DNA of 34,443 nt from Andreprevotia lacus DSM 23236 (GCF_900176275.1 NZ_FWXD01000039.1:1-34443), one strand, 5' to 3'. Positions 22,454 through 30,576 are shown, counted from the first letter of the stretch. Translations and numbers: made by a program. Notes: generated by a model from the sequence alone, not told the origin.

Positions 22454-22619
22454 GGTGATAACAAGCGGCGATGAAACGCCTCAGTACAGTACTCCCCCTC
22501 TGAGTCCAACCGGCACACCCGATGGGCAACCCTCCACAGAGCCTTGCCCGGGCGCCACCGGTTTGCAGGATTCGAACCTGCCCGGCCGCACTCTTGTAGT
22601 TTCATCTGCATTCATCACC
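22454..22619 (-). ncRNA. Y-RNA-like RNA 2, permuted tRNA mimic with extended acceptor
   Basis: Closing helix GGTGAT/ATCACC, changed on both strands relative to the common GGCGA/TCGCC; then GAATGC; upper helix GATGAAA/TTTCATC; TACA. T arm GCAGG-TTCGAAT-CCTGC; a long acceptor hairpin begins AACCGG and ends CCGGTT and contains an inner stem GGGCAA/TTGCCC; D arm ACTC-AGAGGGG-GAGT. The longest unit (166 nt). Confidence 0.8.
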
Positions 22620-22621
22620 TT

Positions 22622-22715
22622 GGCACGACAAGTACTGCGAGTGGTCTCACGCTTGCGCGCGGGTCGGCTTCGAACCGACTGATTCCCAAAATGTACACCC
22701 GCAGGCATGCGTGCC
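22622..22715 (-). ncRNA. Y-RNA-like RNA 1, short unit without D arm
   Basis: Closing helix GGCACG/CGTGCC; ATGC; upper helix CTGCGGGTG/CACTCGCAG, nine pairs; TACA. T arm GTCGG-TTCGAAG-CCGAC; acceptor-like CGCGC closed by a GCAA tetraloop with GCGTG; no D arm. Ends two bases before unit 2. The first unit after rsr. Confidence 0.7.
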
Positions 22716-22923
22716 ACCGTCACGGCCCGTCCTGCCAAAGTCGGCCCCTGCCCAGCGGGCAGATCTTGCTTTGGCCGGCCAGGTCTTGCCGGATACTGCT
22801 GGCGCCCACCCTCCAGCGGGCGCCAAGTCATCAATAAATCACCACCAAGCACCGCCAGCAAAGCCCCAGTGCATCGTGTTGGCTAGCAAGCGCTCTGCTG
22901 CCGGCGGGGCGCTGCTTGCGGCG
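22716..22923 (-). other. Spacer between rsr and the Y-RNA array with strong hairpins
   Basis: Minus strand has GGCGCCC...GGGCGCC at 22801-22824 (7 bp, 10-base loop) and CTGCCC-gct-GGGCAG closer to the array. Neither is followed by a T run, so they are more likely processing or stabilising structures at the end of the rsr mRNA than terminators. No gene seen. Confidence 0.5.
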
Positions 22924-24474
22924 CTAAACGCCGATGGCTTCGATCATGGCTACCCAGTGATCGTCGGCAAAATCGCCGGCGGCAAACTGGGCCATCACAT
23001 CAAATACTGCATCACCAAAACCGCCGACATTCAGGATGTCGCGCCGTGACTGCGCCTGGCTGGTGCCATATGGCTGGATATCGATGCAGATCAAACGCGC
23101 ATTCGGGTTGCGCTGCTTGAGCTTGTCCCACTGCCGCATCGTTTCCGTTGCACCATGACGCCGAGCGTCTATCCATGACTCGTTGTCGGACACGATGATC
23201 ACCGTATCCACCTGCGCATTTTCTTCCACCAGCTTGGCCAGCGGCGCCGAACAGTTCGTTCCGCCACCACCCACCGCCGCCAGCCGCTTCGCGTTGGTCA
23301 TCACGCTATCGCGTGGATTCAAGCGCACATTCACCACCTTGGTCTCGAACGGCATGACCCGTGCAGTCGGATGGTTGCGCAACATGGCCGCCCCCACCAG
23401 CGCCGCCACGTCGATGCAACGCACCGTGGTGGTTGCCCCCTGGCGATAACCGGTTACCGGCGACTGCATCGAACCGGACACGTCCGGACATACCACCACC
23501 TGACCTTCCAGCGTGGGCACATTGGCCAGCGCGATTTCCATCGCATCCTGCAAGGCTTCACGCACTTGCTCGGGCACCGTCTGGTCGGCCGAGCGATAGG
23601 CTGCCAGCAACTGATACGGATACACACGCGCCTTGGCGATAGCCTGCGGGTCTGCCAGCCGGGCCGCAACCCGATCAGCCACCCCCGGCAGCGCAAACGC
23701 TCCATTGCGCGCCAGCGTGTTCAAGTTCATCCGCAATGCCTGCCACCCCATGCGCTCGGCCAGCGTTGCCCAGTCTTGCGCGGTCAGCTTCTCATTGCTG
23801 AGCAACTGGAACGGCACATCCGGAAAGGTCACTGCACCACCGGCACGGAAGGCCAGCAATTCACGCGTCAACGGCGGCAGCTGGGCCATGTCGAACGGCT
23901 TGCCGATCAACCAGGCAAAGAACGCCTCGCGCCACGGCTCGGCCGGCTTCGGATGCACCATCTTCACCACATCGGCCAGCGACGGCGCATTCCCTACCGA
24001 GGCCTGCAGCAATTGCAGCTCGCTGGCCTTGTTCAGCCATGCCTGCACCAGCTTTTTCGAGCGGGTACCCAGCGACTTGCGCCCGGCGGCGCCGCTACGC
24101 ATGATCTGCACGAAGTTGCGCAGCATCTTGCCGCCGTCGATCACCTGGGCAAACGCCTGCGGCAATTCATCGGCGCCGCGTGCGGCCAGCACGGCGGTCA
24201 ACAAAGCCGGCATATCCTTCATATGGCCGCAACGGCGGGCATAAATGGCGGTTTTGGCGATGAAGGCGGTATCCAGCCCCTGGCACATGGTCAGCACGTC
24301 GCTCAATTGCGCTTGCGCATCGGCGTAGTAGGTTTGATTCATGCAACCGGTGACTGCCAGTTGCGCCAGCTTGTGCTTGGGCTGGTAGGCATAGGACGGG
24401 GCTTGTGACCGGTTTACCGTATCGGGCACCGGCAATTTGGCGAGCAAGGTATTGAACACTTGTTGGTTAGCCAT
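22924..24474 (-). CDS. rsr: Ro60-family (TROVE domain) RNA-binding protein Rsr
   Basis: 516 residues from ATG 24474 (upstream in-frame codons overlap the sigma-54 promoter). The N-terminal two thirds is the helical TROVE/Ro ring: SYAYQPKHKLAQLAVTGCMN, YADAQAQLSDV, FIAKTAIYARRCGHMKDMPA, LRNFVQIMRSG. The C-terminal vWA domain has a complete MIDAS: VVCPDVSGSMQSP (DxSxS), AAVGGGGTNCSAP (Thr) and VIIVSDNESWID (Asp). Ro rings bind misfolded RNA ends and Y RNAs; bacterial Rsr with a Y RNA can gate the exonuclease PNPase. The position ahead of a Y-RNA array and divergent from rtcR matches rsr-yrl-rtcBA operons. Confidence 0.95.
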   Translation of the reverse strand: MANQQVFNTLLAKLPVPDTVNRSQAPSYAYQPKHKLAQLAVTGCMNQTYYADAQAQLSDVLTMCQGLDTAFIAKTAIYARRCGHMKDMPALLTAVLAARGADELPQAFAQVIDGGKMLRNFVQIMRSGAAGRKSLGTRSKKLVQAWLNKASELQLLQASVGNAPSLADVVKMVHPKPAEPWREAFFAWLIGKPFDMAQLPPLTRELLAFRAGGAVTFPDVPFQLLSNEKLTAQDWATLAERMGWQALRMNLNTLARNGAFALPGVADRVAARLADPQAIAKARVYPYQLLAAYRSADQTVPEQVREALQDAMEIALANVPTLEGQVVVCPDVSGSMQSPVTGYRQGATTTVRCIDVAALVGAAMLRNHPTARVMPFETKVVNVRLNPRDSVMTNAKRLAAVGGGGTNCSAPLAKLVEENAQVDTVIIVSDNESWIDARRHGATETMRQWDKLKQRNPNARLICIDIQPYGTSQAQSRRDILNVGGFGDAVFDVMAQFAAGDFADDHWVAMIEAIGV

Positions 24475-24512
24475 TTTTGCATCTCGCTGTTTGCGTTGTA
24501 TGCCAGCTTCAA

Positions 24513-24528
24513 TGCAACCGGCGTGCCA
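24513..24528 (-). promoter_or_regulatory. Sigma-54 (-24/-12) promoter of the rsr/Y-RNA operon
   Basis: Minus strand TGGCAC-GCCGG-TTGCA, a perfect match to the TGGCAC-N5-TTGCW consensus. Expected start near 24503, 29 bp before the rsr ATG. The activator gene rtcR is divergent on the other side. Confidence 0.88.
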
Positions 24529-24595
24529 GCCCGAAAACAGCATGCCAAACAAATGAACAAATAGCTGATTCTTAAAGATTAATTTTCAAAACACC

Positions 24596-24627
24596 TTTTC
24601 TGACCTCGGTGCGATCGCATCAGAAAA
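24596..24627. promoter_or_regulatory. Inverted repeat, candidate RtcR activator site
   Basis: Perfect 8-base arms TTTTCTGA and TCAGAAAA separated by 16 bases, centred about 86 bp upstream of the -24 element. This is the usual distance for enhancer sites of sigma-54 activators. Lies between the divergent rsr promoter and rtcR. Confidence 0.55.
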
Positions 24628-24676
24628 ATTAAAAATTCTGCTAACATGAGATCGCCATTTATTCTTTGAGATAAGC

Positions 24677-26266
24677 ATGCGCAAGAAAGTCGTCGCCATC
24701 GGTTTTGTCGGTACCGTGCTCGATTTTACTGGCCGGGGCCGGCAGCGCTGGGACAGGTGGCGGCCCAGCGTGGGCTTGTGCCAGCAGGAAGATTTGGTCA
24801 TCGACCGGCTGGAGCTGCTGCATGATGTGCGCAGCCAGAGCTTGTTCGAGACCTTGCGGCGCGATATCGCCACCATTTCGCCGGAAACCGAGGTGGTCAG
24901 CGTGCCGACCACCCTGCGCGACCCCTGGGATTTCGAGGAGGTCTACGCCGCGCTGCATGACTTTGCGCACGGCTATGCCTTCGACACCGAACACGAGGAT
25001 TACCTGATCCACATCACCACCGGCACACACGTGGCGCAGATTTGCTGGTTTCTGCTGGCGGAGGCGCGCTATCTGCCGGCGCGGCTGGTGCAAACCTCGC
25101 CACCGCGCAAGAAGGAAGAGGGGGACGTAGCCGGCAACTACGCGCTGATCGATCTTGATCTGTCGCGCTACGACAAGATCGCCACGCGCTTTGCACGCGA
25201 GCGCGATGAAACGGTGTCCTTCCTCAAGTCGGGCATTGCCACGCGCAATGCACGCTTCAACCGCATGATCGAGCAGATCGAGCGCGTGGCGGTGCGCTCC
25301 AAGGCGCCGATGCTGCTGTGCGGGCCAACCGGCGCAGGTAAATCCTTTCTGGCGCGGCGCGTGTATGAAATGAAGAAATCACGCCACCAGCTGGCCGGCC
25401 GCTTTGTCGAAGTCAACTGCGCCACCCTGCGCGGCGACAGCGCGATGTCGGCGCTGTTCGGCCATGTAAAGGGCGCCTTCACCGGCGCGCAGACCGAGCG
25501 TGCCGGCCTGCTGCGCAGCGCTGACGGCGGGCTGCTGTTTCTGGATGAAATCGGTGAGCTGGGGCTGGACGAGCAGGCCATGCTGCTCAAGGCCATCGAG
25601 GAAAAACGCTTCTTCCCCTTCGGCAGCGACCGCGAAGTGGAAAGCGACTTCCAGCTGATTGCCGGCACGGTGCGCGATTTGCGGTTATGGGTGCAGCAGG
25701 GCAAGTTCCGCGAGGACTTGTATGCGCGCATCAATCTGTGGACCTACGAGCTGCCCGGGCTGGCCGAGCGGCCGGAAGACCTGGAGCCCAATCTGGAATT
25801 CGAGCTGGCACGTTTTGCGCGCGAAAACGGCGAGCAGGTGCGTTTCAACGCCGAAGCCCGCCATGCCTATCTGCGCTTTGCCACCTCGGCCGATGCGCAC
25901 TGGAGCGGCAATTTCCGCGAGTTGTCGGCCTCGGTCACGCGCATGGCCACCCTCTCTGACGCCGGCCGCATCGGCGTTGCCACCGTGGATGAGGAAATCG
26001 GCCGGCTGAAACTGGCCTGGCGCGATGACACGCACAGCGAGCTGGACGAACTGCTGGGCGACGAGGCCACCCGCATCGACCTGTTCGACCGCCTGCAGCT
26101 GCAAAACGTGCTCAAGGTTTGCCGCCAGGCCAAATCACTGTCCGACGCCGGGCGCCGGTTGTTCGACGTATCGCGGCAGGAAAAAGCCTCGGTCAACGAT
26201 GCCGACCGGCTGCGCAAGTATCTGGCACGCTTCGGGCTGGAATGGAGTGCGCTGCCGCGCGAGTGA
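24677..26266 (+). CDS. rtcR: Sigma-54-dependent activator RtcR with CARF sensor domain
   Basis: 529 residues. The N-terminal ~180 residues form the RtcR CARF-type Rossmann domain (MRKKVVAIGFVGTVLDFTG at the start; HEDYLIHITTGTHVAQICWF). AAA+ domain: Walker A LLCGPTGAGKSFLARRVYE, the sigma-54 contact loop GAFTGAQTERAGLL, Walker B GGLLFLDEIGELGLDEQ, arginine-finger region FREDLYARINLW, then a C-terminal helix-turn-helix region. By family knowledge the CARF domain senses RNA fragments such as tRNA halves with cyclic-phosphate ends and releases the AAA+ domain to activate rtcBA. Divergent from rsr. Confidence 0.95.
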   Translation: MRKKVVAIGFVGTVLDFTGRGRQRWDRWRPSVGLCQQEDLVIDRLELLHDVRSQSLFETLRRDIATISPETEVVSVPTTLRDPWDFEEVYAALHDFAHGYAFDTEHEDYLIHITTGTHVAQICWFLLAEARYLPARLVQTSPPRKKEEGDVAGNYALIDLDLSRYDKIATRFARERDETVSFLKSGIATRNARFNRMIEQIERVAVRSKAPMLLCGPTGAGKSFLARRVYEMKKSRHQLAGRFVEVNCATLRGDSAMSALFGHVKGAFTGAQTERAGLLRSADGGLLFLDEIGELGLDEQAMLLKAIEEKRFFPFGSDREVESDFQLIAGTVRDLRLWVQQGKFREDLYARINLWTYELPGLAERPEDLEPNLEFELARFARENGEQVRFNAEARHAYLRFATSADAHWSGNFRELSASVTRMATLSDAGRIGVATVDEEIGRLKLAWRDDTHSELDELLGDEATRIDLFDRLQLQNVLKVCRQAKSLSDAGRRLFDVSRQEKASVNDADRLRKYLARFGLEWSALPRE

Positions 26267-26283
26267 GCGCGCATGGGGCGCGC

Positions 26284-26769
26284 CTAGCAAAGTCCCTGCA
26301 CCTGCCCGACCAGATCAATGAACACCCACACATTGCCCTTGCCGTAGCTTTCCGGCCCGGCACGGCCGCCGAGCACCGGATAGGGCTCGGGAATGTAGAC
26401 CTGATCCGCCTTCAGCGCCCCCAGCCGGCCGCGCACCGCCTGCACGTGCTCGGGGCGGAATACGTATTCGACAAAGCCGGGGTCCTTGAGCACGGCATGC
26501 TCGAACGCGGCGACGGTGTCGAAGCTGCCATAAGATTTGGCCGCTTTCTTGAACGGGTGCAGCACGATGTATTCATGCGTGGCCGGATCGCGCAGAAAGA
26601 AATGCCCCAGCACCGAATAGCCCACCACCTCGCGGTAGGCCGGGTAGTGGCGCGCCCAACAGCCCAGCCGCGCCAGCGGCGCCGGTTTGATCAGCTGGTA
26701 GAGCGCATCGGCTGCCGGCGTGGCAGTGGAGAACAAGGAGGCAAACAGGGCAAGCAGGGTACGGCGCAT
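26284..26769 (-). CDS. Exported DUF1851-like (T6SS immunity Tdi1-type) protein
   Basis: 161 residues from ATG 26769; N terminus MRRTLLALFASLFSTATPAA looks like a signal peptide. The segment YREVVGYSVLGHFFLRDPAT followed by HEYIVLHPFKK resembles the DUF1851/Tdi1 C-terminal signature. The match is partial and from memory. Converges with rtcR (17 bp between stops). If the family call is right it could be an immunity or SMI1-like protein; otherwise uncharacterised. Confidence 0.45.
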   Translation of the reverse strand: MRRTLLALFASLFSTATPAADALYQLIKPAPLARLGCWARHYPAYREVVGYSVLGHFFLRDPATHEYIVLHPFKKAAKSYGSFDTVAAFEHAVLKDPGFVEYVFRPEHVQAVRGRLGALKADQVYIPEPYPVLGGRAGPESYGKGNVWVFIDLVGQVQGLC

Positions 26770-26892
26770 GGCATCCCGGGCATGGTCTTGGTGCTGCCCC
26801 TGGGTGGGCCGGCAGCACAATTCATGCGCAATGCTGCCATCAAATTGTCATCAATTGCAAGATATGCCAAATGCATTAATGCGCTTCGTCAC

Positions 26893-27627
26893 TCACTGCT
26901 GCTCTTGCCGCAGCAAACTCCTGGCAACCGCTGCCTGCATCATTAGCACGAGCCCCAGCGCGGGGCTGGCAAAGATGAACACCCAGGCCGCAATACTGCG
27001 CATGGCACCGACGAACGCCAGCAGTGACCAGCGCTTCACCCGTCGCTGGGACACACTCAGGCAGACGGCACTGCCCAGCAACAGCAACGCCTGCAGGACA
27101 ATTTCGCTCGGGCTGGCCTTGGCCAAATAATTCAGGCCGGCAAAATAGGGCAGCGGCCCCGCGTGGTAATGCAGCCATACGACGGCCAGCGCAAATACTC
27201 CAGCCATCAGAAAGTTAAGTGGCGTGTCATACCAGTGATGCGGCGGCATAAGCGCTTCGTCACCCGGCCAGGAGTCGGTGTGTGCAAGCTTGCGCTGCAG
27301 CCGCCAGGCTGTGGCCGCCAGCAACAACATGAGCAGGCTGAACCATGCTGCCGCAGCGTACATGCCGACCACCACGCCGCCAACGCAGAGGCCCCACAGA
27401 TGCACCATGGCTGCACGCCGTGGCACAGCCCTGACCACCATGGCGACAGCACAAGCCGATGCAAAAACCACTTGCACGACAAACTGCCCGCGCGCAGTAG
27501 AAGACAATACCTGCCAGGCAGGCAGCAACAACACCGCCTGTTGCGGCTGTGAACTGCGCCACAGCCACAACAGCAGCAGCAAGGACGGCAACAGCAGCAG
27601 CGCTGCACGCAAACGCCAGTTCAGCAT
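26893..27627 (-). CDS. Uncharacterised integral membrane protein
   Basis: 244 residues with about six to seven hydrophobic segments: AALLLLPSLLLLLWLW at the start, FVVQVVFASACAVAMVV, LWGLCVGGVVVGMYAAAAWF, SLLMLLLAATAW, FLMAGVFALAVVWLHY, IVLQALLLLGSAVCLS and AAWVFIFASPALGLVLMMQA. No catalytic or transport signature recognised. Stands alone, divergent from the leader region of the EF-G paralogue. Confidence 0.65.
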   Translation of the reverse strand: MLNWRLRAALLLLPSLLLLLWLWRSSQPQQAVLLLPAWQVLSSTARGQFVVQVVFASACAVAMVVRAVPRRAAMVHLWGLCVGGVVVGMYAAAAWFSLLMLLLAATAWRLQRKLAHTDSWPGDEALMPPHHWYDTPLNFLMAGVFALAVVWLHYHAGPLPYFAGLNYLAKASPSEIVLQALLLLGSAVCLSVSQRRVKRWSLLAFVGAMRSIAAWVFIFASPALGLVLMMQAAVARSLLRQEQQ

Positions 27628-27802
27628 GATTCATCCGGGTTCGTGGCACGGCATGCTGCTGGGGCAAACTGCCCGTCCAGCAGCATAGTGCATATTTGAA
27701 TTAGCTATCGGTTGCCCCCAGTTATACAACAATCGCTATCAAACCACCTTGCTTTCACCATAATTTCGTACTAGAGTAGTCGGGTATTCACTGGAAAACG
27801 CC
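27628..27802. other. Intergenic region, probable promoter zone of the EF-G leader
   Basis: AT-rich between 27690 and 27780 (ATAATTTCGTACTAG near 27757), in contrast to its surroundings, as expected for a promoter. No clear -35/-10 pair at good spacing can be fixed by eye. Confidence 0.35.
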
Positions 27803-27910
27803 ATGCTCGCAATCCGCAACACCACCATCGCACTGTCTGCCGCTGCCACAGCGGTTGTCGGCGTGCGCGTGTGCGGCGCAGATCGCGCCATGATCGCTGT
27901 TTCAGGCTAG
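27803..27910 (+). CDS. Candidate leader peptide 1 upstream of the EF-G paralogue
   Basis: 35 codons (MLAIRNTTIALSAAATAVVG, then VRVCGADRAMIAVSG), rich in Ala and Val with Ile and Thr. The stop at 27908-27910 is directly followed by a set of mutually exclusive hairpins ending in an intrinsic terminator (27959-27989), the layout of a transcription attenuator. No strong ribosome site is visible. Confidence 0.45.
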   Translation: MLAIRNTTIALSAAATAVVGVRVCGADRAMIAVSG

Positions 27911-27912
27911 GT

Positions 27913-27989
27913 CACCCGTTTACTCGGTGGCCAAGGCAACCGGGTAGCTACAGATTGCAAAACCCCGGTTACCGATACCGGGGTTTTTT
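27913..27989 (+). promoter_or_regulatory. Attenuator-type leader with intrinsic terminator 1
   Basis: Terminator ACCCCGGT-taccgat-ACCGGGGT (27962-27984) followed by TTTTTTG. A competing pairing AACCGGG (27938-27944) with CCCGGTT (27964-27970) would destroy the terminator, and an upstream ACCCG (27914-27918) with CGGGT (27941-27945) would block that. This 1:2 / 2:3 / 3:4 scheme directly after a short ORF is typical of attenuation. Confidence 0.6.
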
Positions 27990-28069
27990 GTTTTCAACAT
28001 TTTCAACAAGGTCAGTCAGTACCCAAGCATCAACACATCAATACCCGACCAGCACCACTGACGAGCAAG

Positions 28070-28112
28070 AGCGAGGCTCCCTCGCGGCGGCGAGGGCGGG
28101 GGGAGTGGAATC
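28070..28112. repeat. Dispersed short repeat
   Basis: The complement of this stretch (GATTCCACTCCCCCC...GCGAGGGAGCCTCGCT) matches 10080-10118 with few differences. Both copies are intergenic. It contains an inverted repeat around CTCGC/GCGAG. Confidence 0.55.
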
Positions 28113-28231
28113 AGGCAAGAGAGCCGGACGTTCTTCTGCCACATCAGGTGTGAACCCGGCTAAGCCGGTTTCTTGATGCAGATCGCACGCAACAGCGGTC
28201 ACCAAGTACATGACAGGCTCAGGAGTTCGCC

Positions 28232-28369
28232 ATGCGGACCTACGACAAGCAGATCGAAACAATTCAGACCGGCCAGGGGAACGGGGCCTTGCGCTCGTCC
28301 TTTGGCATGGTTTCGGCTGCTGCATGGCGCGTTGCGCCGGCCGTAGCCGCACCGCAAGACACCGCCTAG
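28232..28369 (+). CDS. Candidate small protein / leader peptide 2 upstream of the EF-G paralogue
   Basis: 45 codons starting MRTYDKQIETIQTGQGNGAL, with AGGAG 7 bases before the ATG. Ends 47 bp before a second intrinsic terminator and 92 bp before the EF-G paralogue. Could be a regulatory leader or a short functional protein; no family recognised. Confidence 0.45.
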   Translation: MRTYDKQIETIQTGQGNGALRSSFGMVSAAAWRVAPAVAAPQDTA

Positions 28370-28373
28370 CCCG

Positions 28374-28447
28374 CCCGGCATTGCACCGGGCAGGGCCATG
28401 AGCACCTGCCGGCATAGCCCCGGACGGTGCGCCCTCCGGGGCTTTTT
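28374..28447 (+). terminator. Intrinsic terminator 2 with competing hairpins, just before the EF-G paralogue
   Basis: AGCCCCGGA (28416-28424) pairs with TCCGGGGCT (28435-28443) and is followed by a T run, 14 bases ahead of the EF-G start codon. Upstream GCCCGG-cattgca-CCGGGC could instead let CCGGG pair with CCCGG of the terminator. A terminator this close to a start codon suggests conditional read-through. Confidence 0.65.
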
Positions 28448-28461
28448 GTTGGAACAATGAA

Positions 28462-30489
28462 ATGGAAACCAGAAAACTACGCAATATCGGCATCATCGCC
28501 CACGTCGACGCGGGCAAGACCACCACGTCCGAACGCATCCTTTATTACACCGGCGAGAACTACAAGCTGGGCGAGGTGCACGACGGCACGGCGGTAATGG
28601 ACTTCGACCCGCAAGAACAGGCGCGCGGCATCACCATCAATAGCGCCGCCACCACGGTGTTCTGGCAGGGCACGCAGATCAACCTGATCGATACCCCGGG
28701 TCACATCGATTTCAACATCGAAGTGAACCGTTCGCTGCGCGTGCTGGATGGCGCAGTGGTGGTGTTCGACGGCGTGGCCGGCGTGGAGCCGCAGACCGAA
28801 ACCAACTGGCGGCTGGCCGACAAATACCGCGTGCCGCGCATTGCCTTCGTCAACAAGCTGGACCGCACCGGTGCGGACTTCCTGCGCGTGGTGGGCATGA
28901 TTGCCGACCGGCTGGGCGTCACCCCGCTGGTGCTGCAACTGCCGATCGGCAGCGAGCATGACTTCCACGGCGTGATCGACCTGATCGCGATGCGGGCGCT
29001 GCTGTGGCCGGCGGGCAACGAAGCCGCGCCATATAGCACTGCCGACATCCCGGCCGAACTGGTCGCCGATGCGCAATCATGGCGCACCCGCCTGCTGGAA
29101 ACGGCGGTCGAGCAGGACGACACGCTGCTGGCCGCCTATCTGGACGGGCAGGAGATTGCCGTGGACGCGCTGCAGGCTGCCATCCGCAAGGGCACCATCA
29201 ACGGCGCATTCGTGCCGGTGGTGGCGGGCGCTGCGTTCAAGAACAAGGGCGTCGAACCCATGCTGGATGCGGCCGTAGCCTATCTGCCCGCACCCGGCGA
29301 GGTAGCGGTGGCCAGCGAGCACGATATTGCCGTCGACCCGACCGGCCCATTGGCTGCGCTGGCGTTCAAGGTGGTGCAGGACGACCACGGCGCGCTGACG
29401 TTTGTGCGGCTGTATCGCGGCCAGCTCAAGCCGGGTGATACGGTACTGAACGCCACCAGCGGCAAGCGCGAGCGCATTTCGCGGCTGTACGAGATGCATG
29501 CCGACCGCAAGCGCGAACGCGATGTGGCCGTGGCCGGCGATATCGTCGCCGTGGTGGGGCTGAAGGCAACGGTGACCGGTGACACGCTGACCGACCCGGC
29601 GCATGCGCTGGTGCTGGAACGCATCGACGCGCCCGAGCCGGTGATCGACGTGGCCATCGAGCCGAAAACGCAGGCAGACCAGCAACATCTGTCACGCGGT
29701 TTGCAGGCGCTGCTGGCCGAGGACCCCAGCCTGCGCTTGCGGCAGGATGCCGATGCCGGCCAGACGGTACTGAGCGGCATGGGCGAGCTGCAACTCGAGG
29801 TAACGCTGGAAAAGCTGCGCTCGCGCTTCAAGGTGGAAGTGAGTGTGGGGCGCCCGCAGGTGGCCTATCGCGAAACCATCACCCGCAGCGCGCAGGTGCA
29901 GCATCTGCACCGCAAGCAAAGCGGCGGCCCCGGCCAGTATGCCGAGCTGACGCTGTTGGTGGAGCCGCAGGAACGTGGCGCCGGCATTGCGTTTGAAAGC
30001 CGCATCAGCGGTGGCGCCATCCCGCGCGAGTACATTCCGGCCATCGAGGCAGGGGTGCGCAACGCGGCCAAGGTGGGCGTGCTGGCCGGACACCAGACGG
30101 TCGACATCAAGGTGAGCTTGCTGGACGGCAGTTATCACGAACGTGATTCGTCGCAACAGGCGTTCGAACTGGCGGCCAGCGTGGCGCTGAAGCAGGCGCT
30201 GCGCGAAGCCGGGCCGGTGCTGCTGGAGCCCTTGATGGCCGTGGAAGTGATCACGCCGCTCGACCATGTCGGCGACGTGATCGGCGACCTCAACCGTCGG
30301 CGTGGCTTGGTACGCCAGCAGGAGATGCGCGGCAACGCGTCGGTGATCGACGCGCACGTACCGCTGGCCGAGATGTTTGGCTACATCGGCCAGCTGCGTG
30401 CACTGACCACCGGCCGCGCCAGCTTCACCATGCAGTTCGACCACTATGCGGTGGCGCCGCAGCATGCAGCGGCACTGGCTACCGCCTGA
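28462..30489 (+). CDS. Elongation factor G paralogue
   Basis: 675 residues, about 25 shorter than house-keeping EF-G. GTPase motifs: G1 [21 protein letters not shown]2 [13 protein letters not shown]3 [21 protein letters not shown]4 [13 protein letters not shown]. Then domain II, domain III ([20 protein letters not shown]), domain IV ([17 protein letters not shown]) and domain V ([13 protein letters not shown]). Not in a str operon, and preceded by leader ORFs with terminators, so it is a regulated extra copy. Possible roles: alternative translocase, recycling factor or antibiotic protection; context with ribosome-repair genes suggests translation stress (inference). Confidence 0.9.
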   Translation: METRKLRNIGIIAHVDAGKTTTSERILYYTGENYKLGEVHDGTAVMDFDPQEQARGITINSAATTVFWQGTQINLIDTPGHIDFNIEVNRSLRVLDGAVVVFDGVAGVEPQTETNWRLADKYRVPRIAFVNKLDRTGADFLRVVGMIADRLGVTPLVLQLPIGSEHDFHGVIDLIAMRALLWPAGNEAAPYSTADIPAELVADAQSWRTRLLETAVEQDDTLLAAYLDGQEIAVDALQAAIRKGTINGAFVPVVAGAAFKNKGVEPMLDAAVAYLPAPGEVAVASEHDIAVDPTGPLAALAFKVVQDDHGALTFVRLYRGQLKPGDTVLNATSGKRERISRLYEMHADRKRERDVAVAGDIVAVVGLKATVTGDTLTDPAHALVLERIDAPEPVIDVAIEPKTQADQQHLSRGLQALLAEDPSLRLRQDADAGQTVLSGMGELQLEVTLEKLRSRFKVEVSVGRPQVAYRETITRSAQVQHLHRKQSGGPGQYAELTLLVEPQERGAGIAFESRISGGAIPREYIPAIEAGVRNAAKVGVLAGHQTVDIKVSLLDGSYHERDSSQQAFELAASVALKQALREAGPVLLEPLMAVEVITPLDHVGDVIGDLNRRRGLVRQQEMRGNASVIDAHVPLAEMFGYIGQLRALTTGRASFTMQFDHYAVAPQHAAALATA

Positions 30490-30546
30490 ATGAGTGGTAA
30501 TGTGCGCCAGCCCAGTGGGCCGGCGCGCCAACCAGCAACAAAGTCA

Positions 30547-30576
30547 GGGGGCGGATTGATCCGCCCCCTTTTTTTG
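30547..30576. terminator. Bidirectional terminator between the EF-G paralogue and marR
   Basis: GGGGGCGGAT-TG-ATCCGCCCCC hairpin followed by a T run on the plus strand; the minus strand also ends in a run near AAAAAAA on the opposite side. Placed between convergent genes. Confidence 0.8.

Noticed and set aside
20569-22715. A cluster of ordinary tRNA genes, or tRNA genes with introns in the anticodon arm.
   Set aside because: T-arm and D-arm sequences are canonical, but acceptor strands pair across the downstream junction (T-arm half with the following D-arm half), often through a tetraloop, and not with the D-arm half upstream. The inter-half sequences pair with each other as a closing helix. 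No anticodons or CCA ends are present in these units.
20569-22715. A CRISPR array, because short motifs recur regularly.
   Set aside because: The recurring motifs are parts of 94-166 nt structured units with changing helices. There are no identical 25-40 bp repeats with unique spacers and no cas genes. The CARF domain nearby belongs to RtcR.
22801-22824. Rho-independent terminator of rsr.
   Set aside because: The stem is strong but no T run follows on the minus strand, and the Y-RNA array would need transcription through it.
20529-22860. Open frames of 60-170 codons on both strands across the RNA array.
   Set aside because: They arise from GC-rich structured RNA genes, have no ribosome sites, and their predicted peptides only reflect the repeated tRNA motifs.
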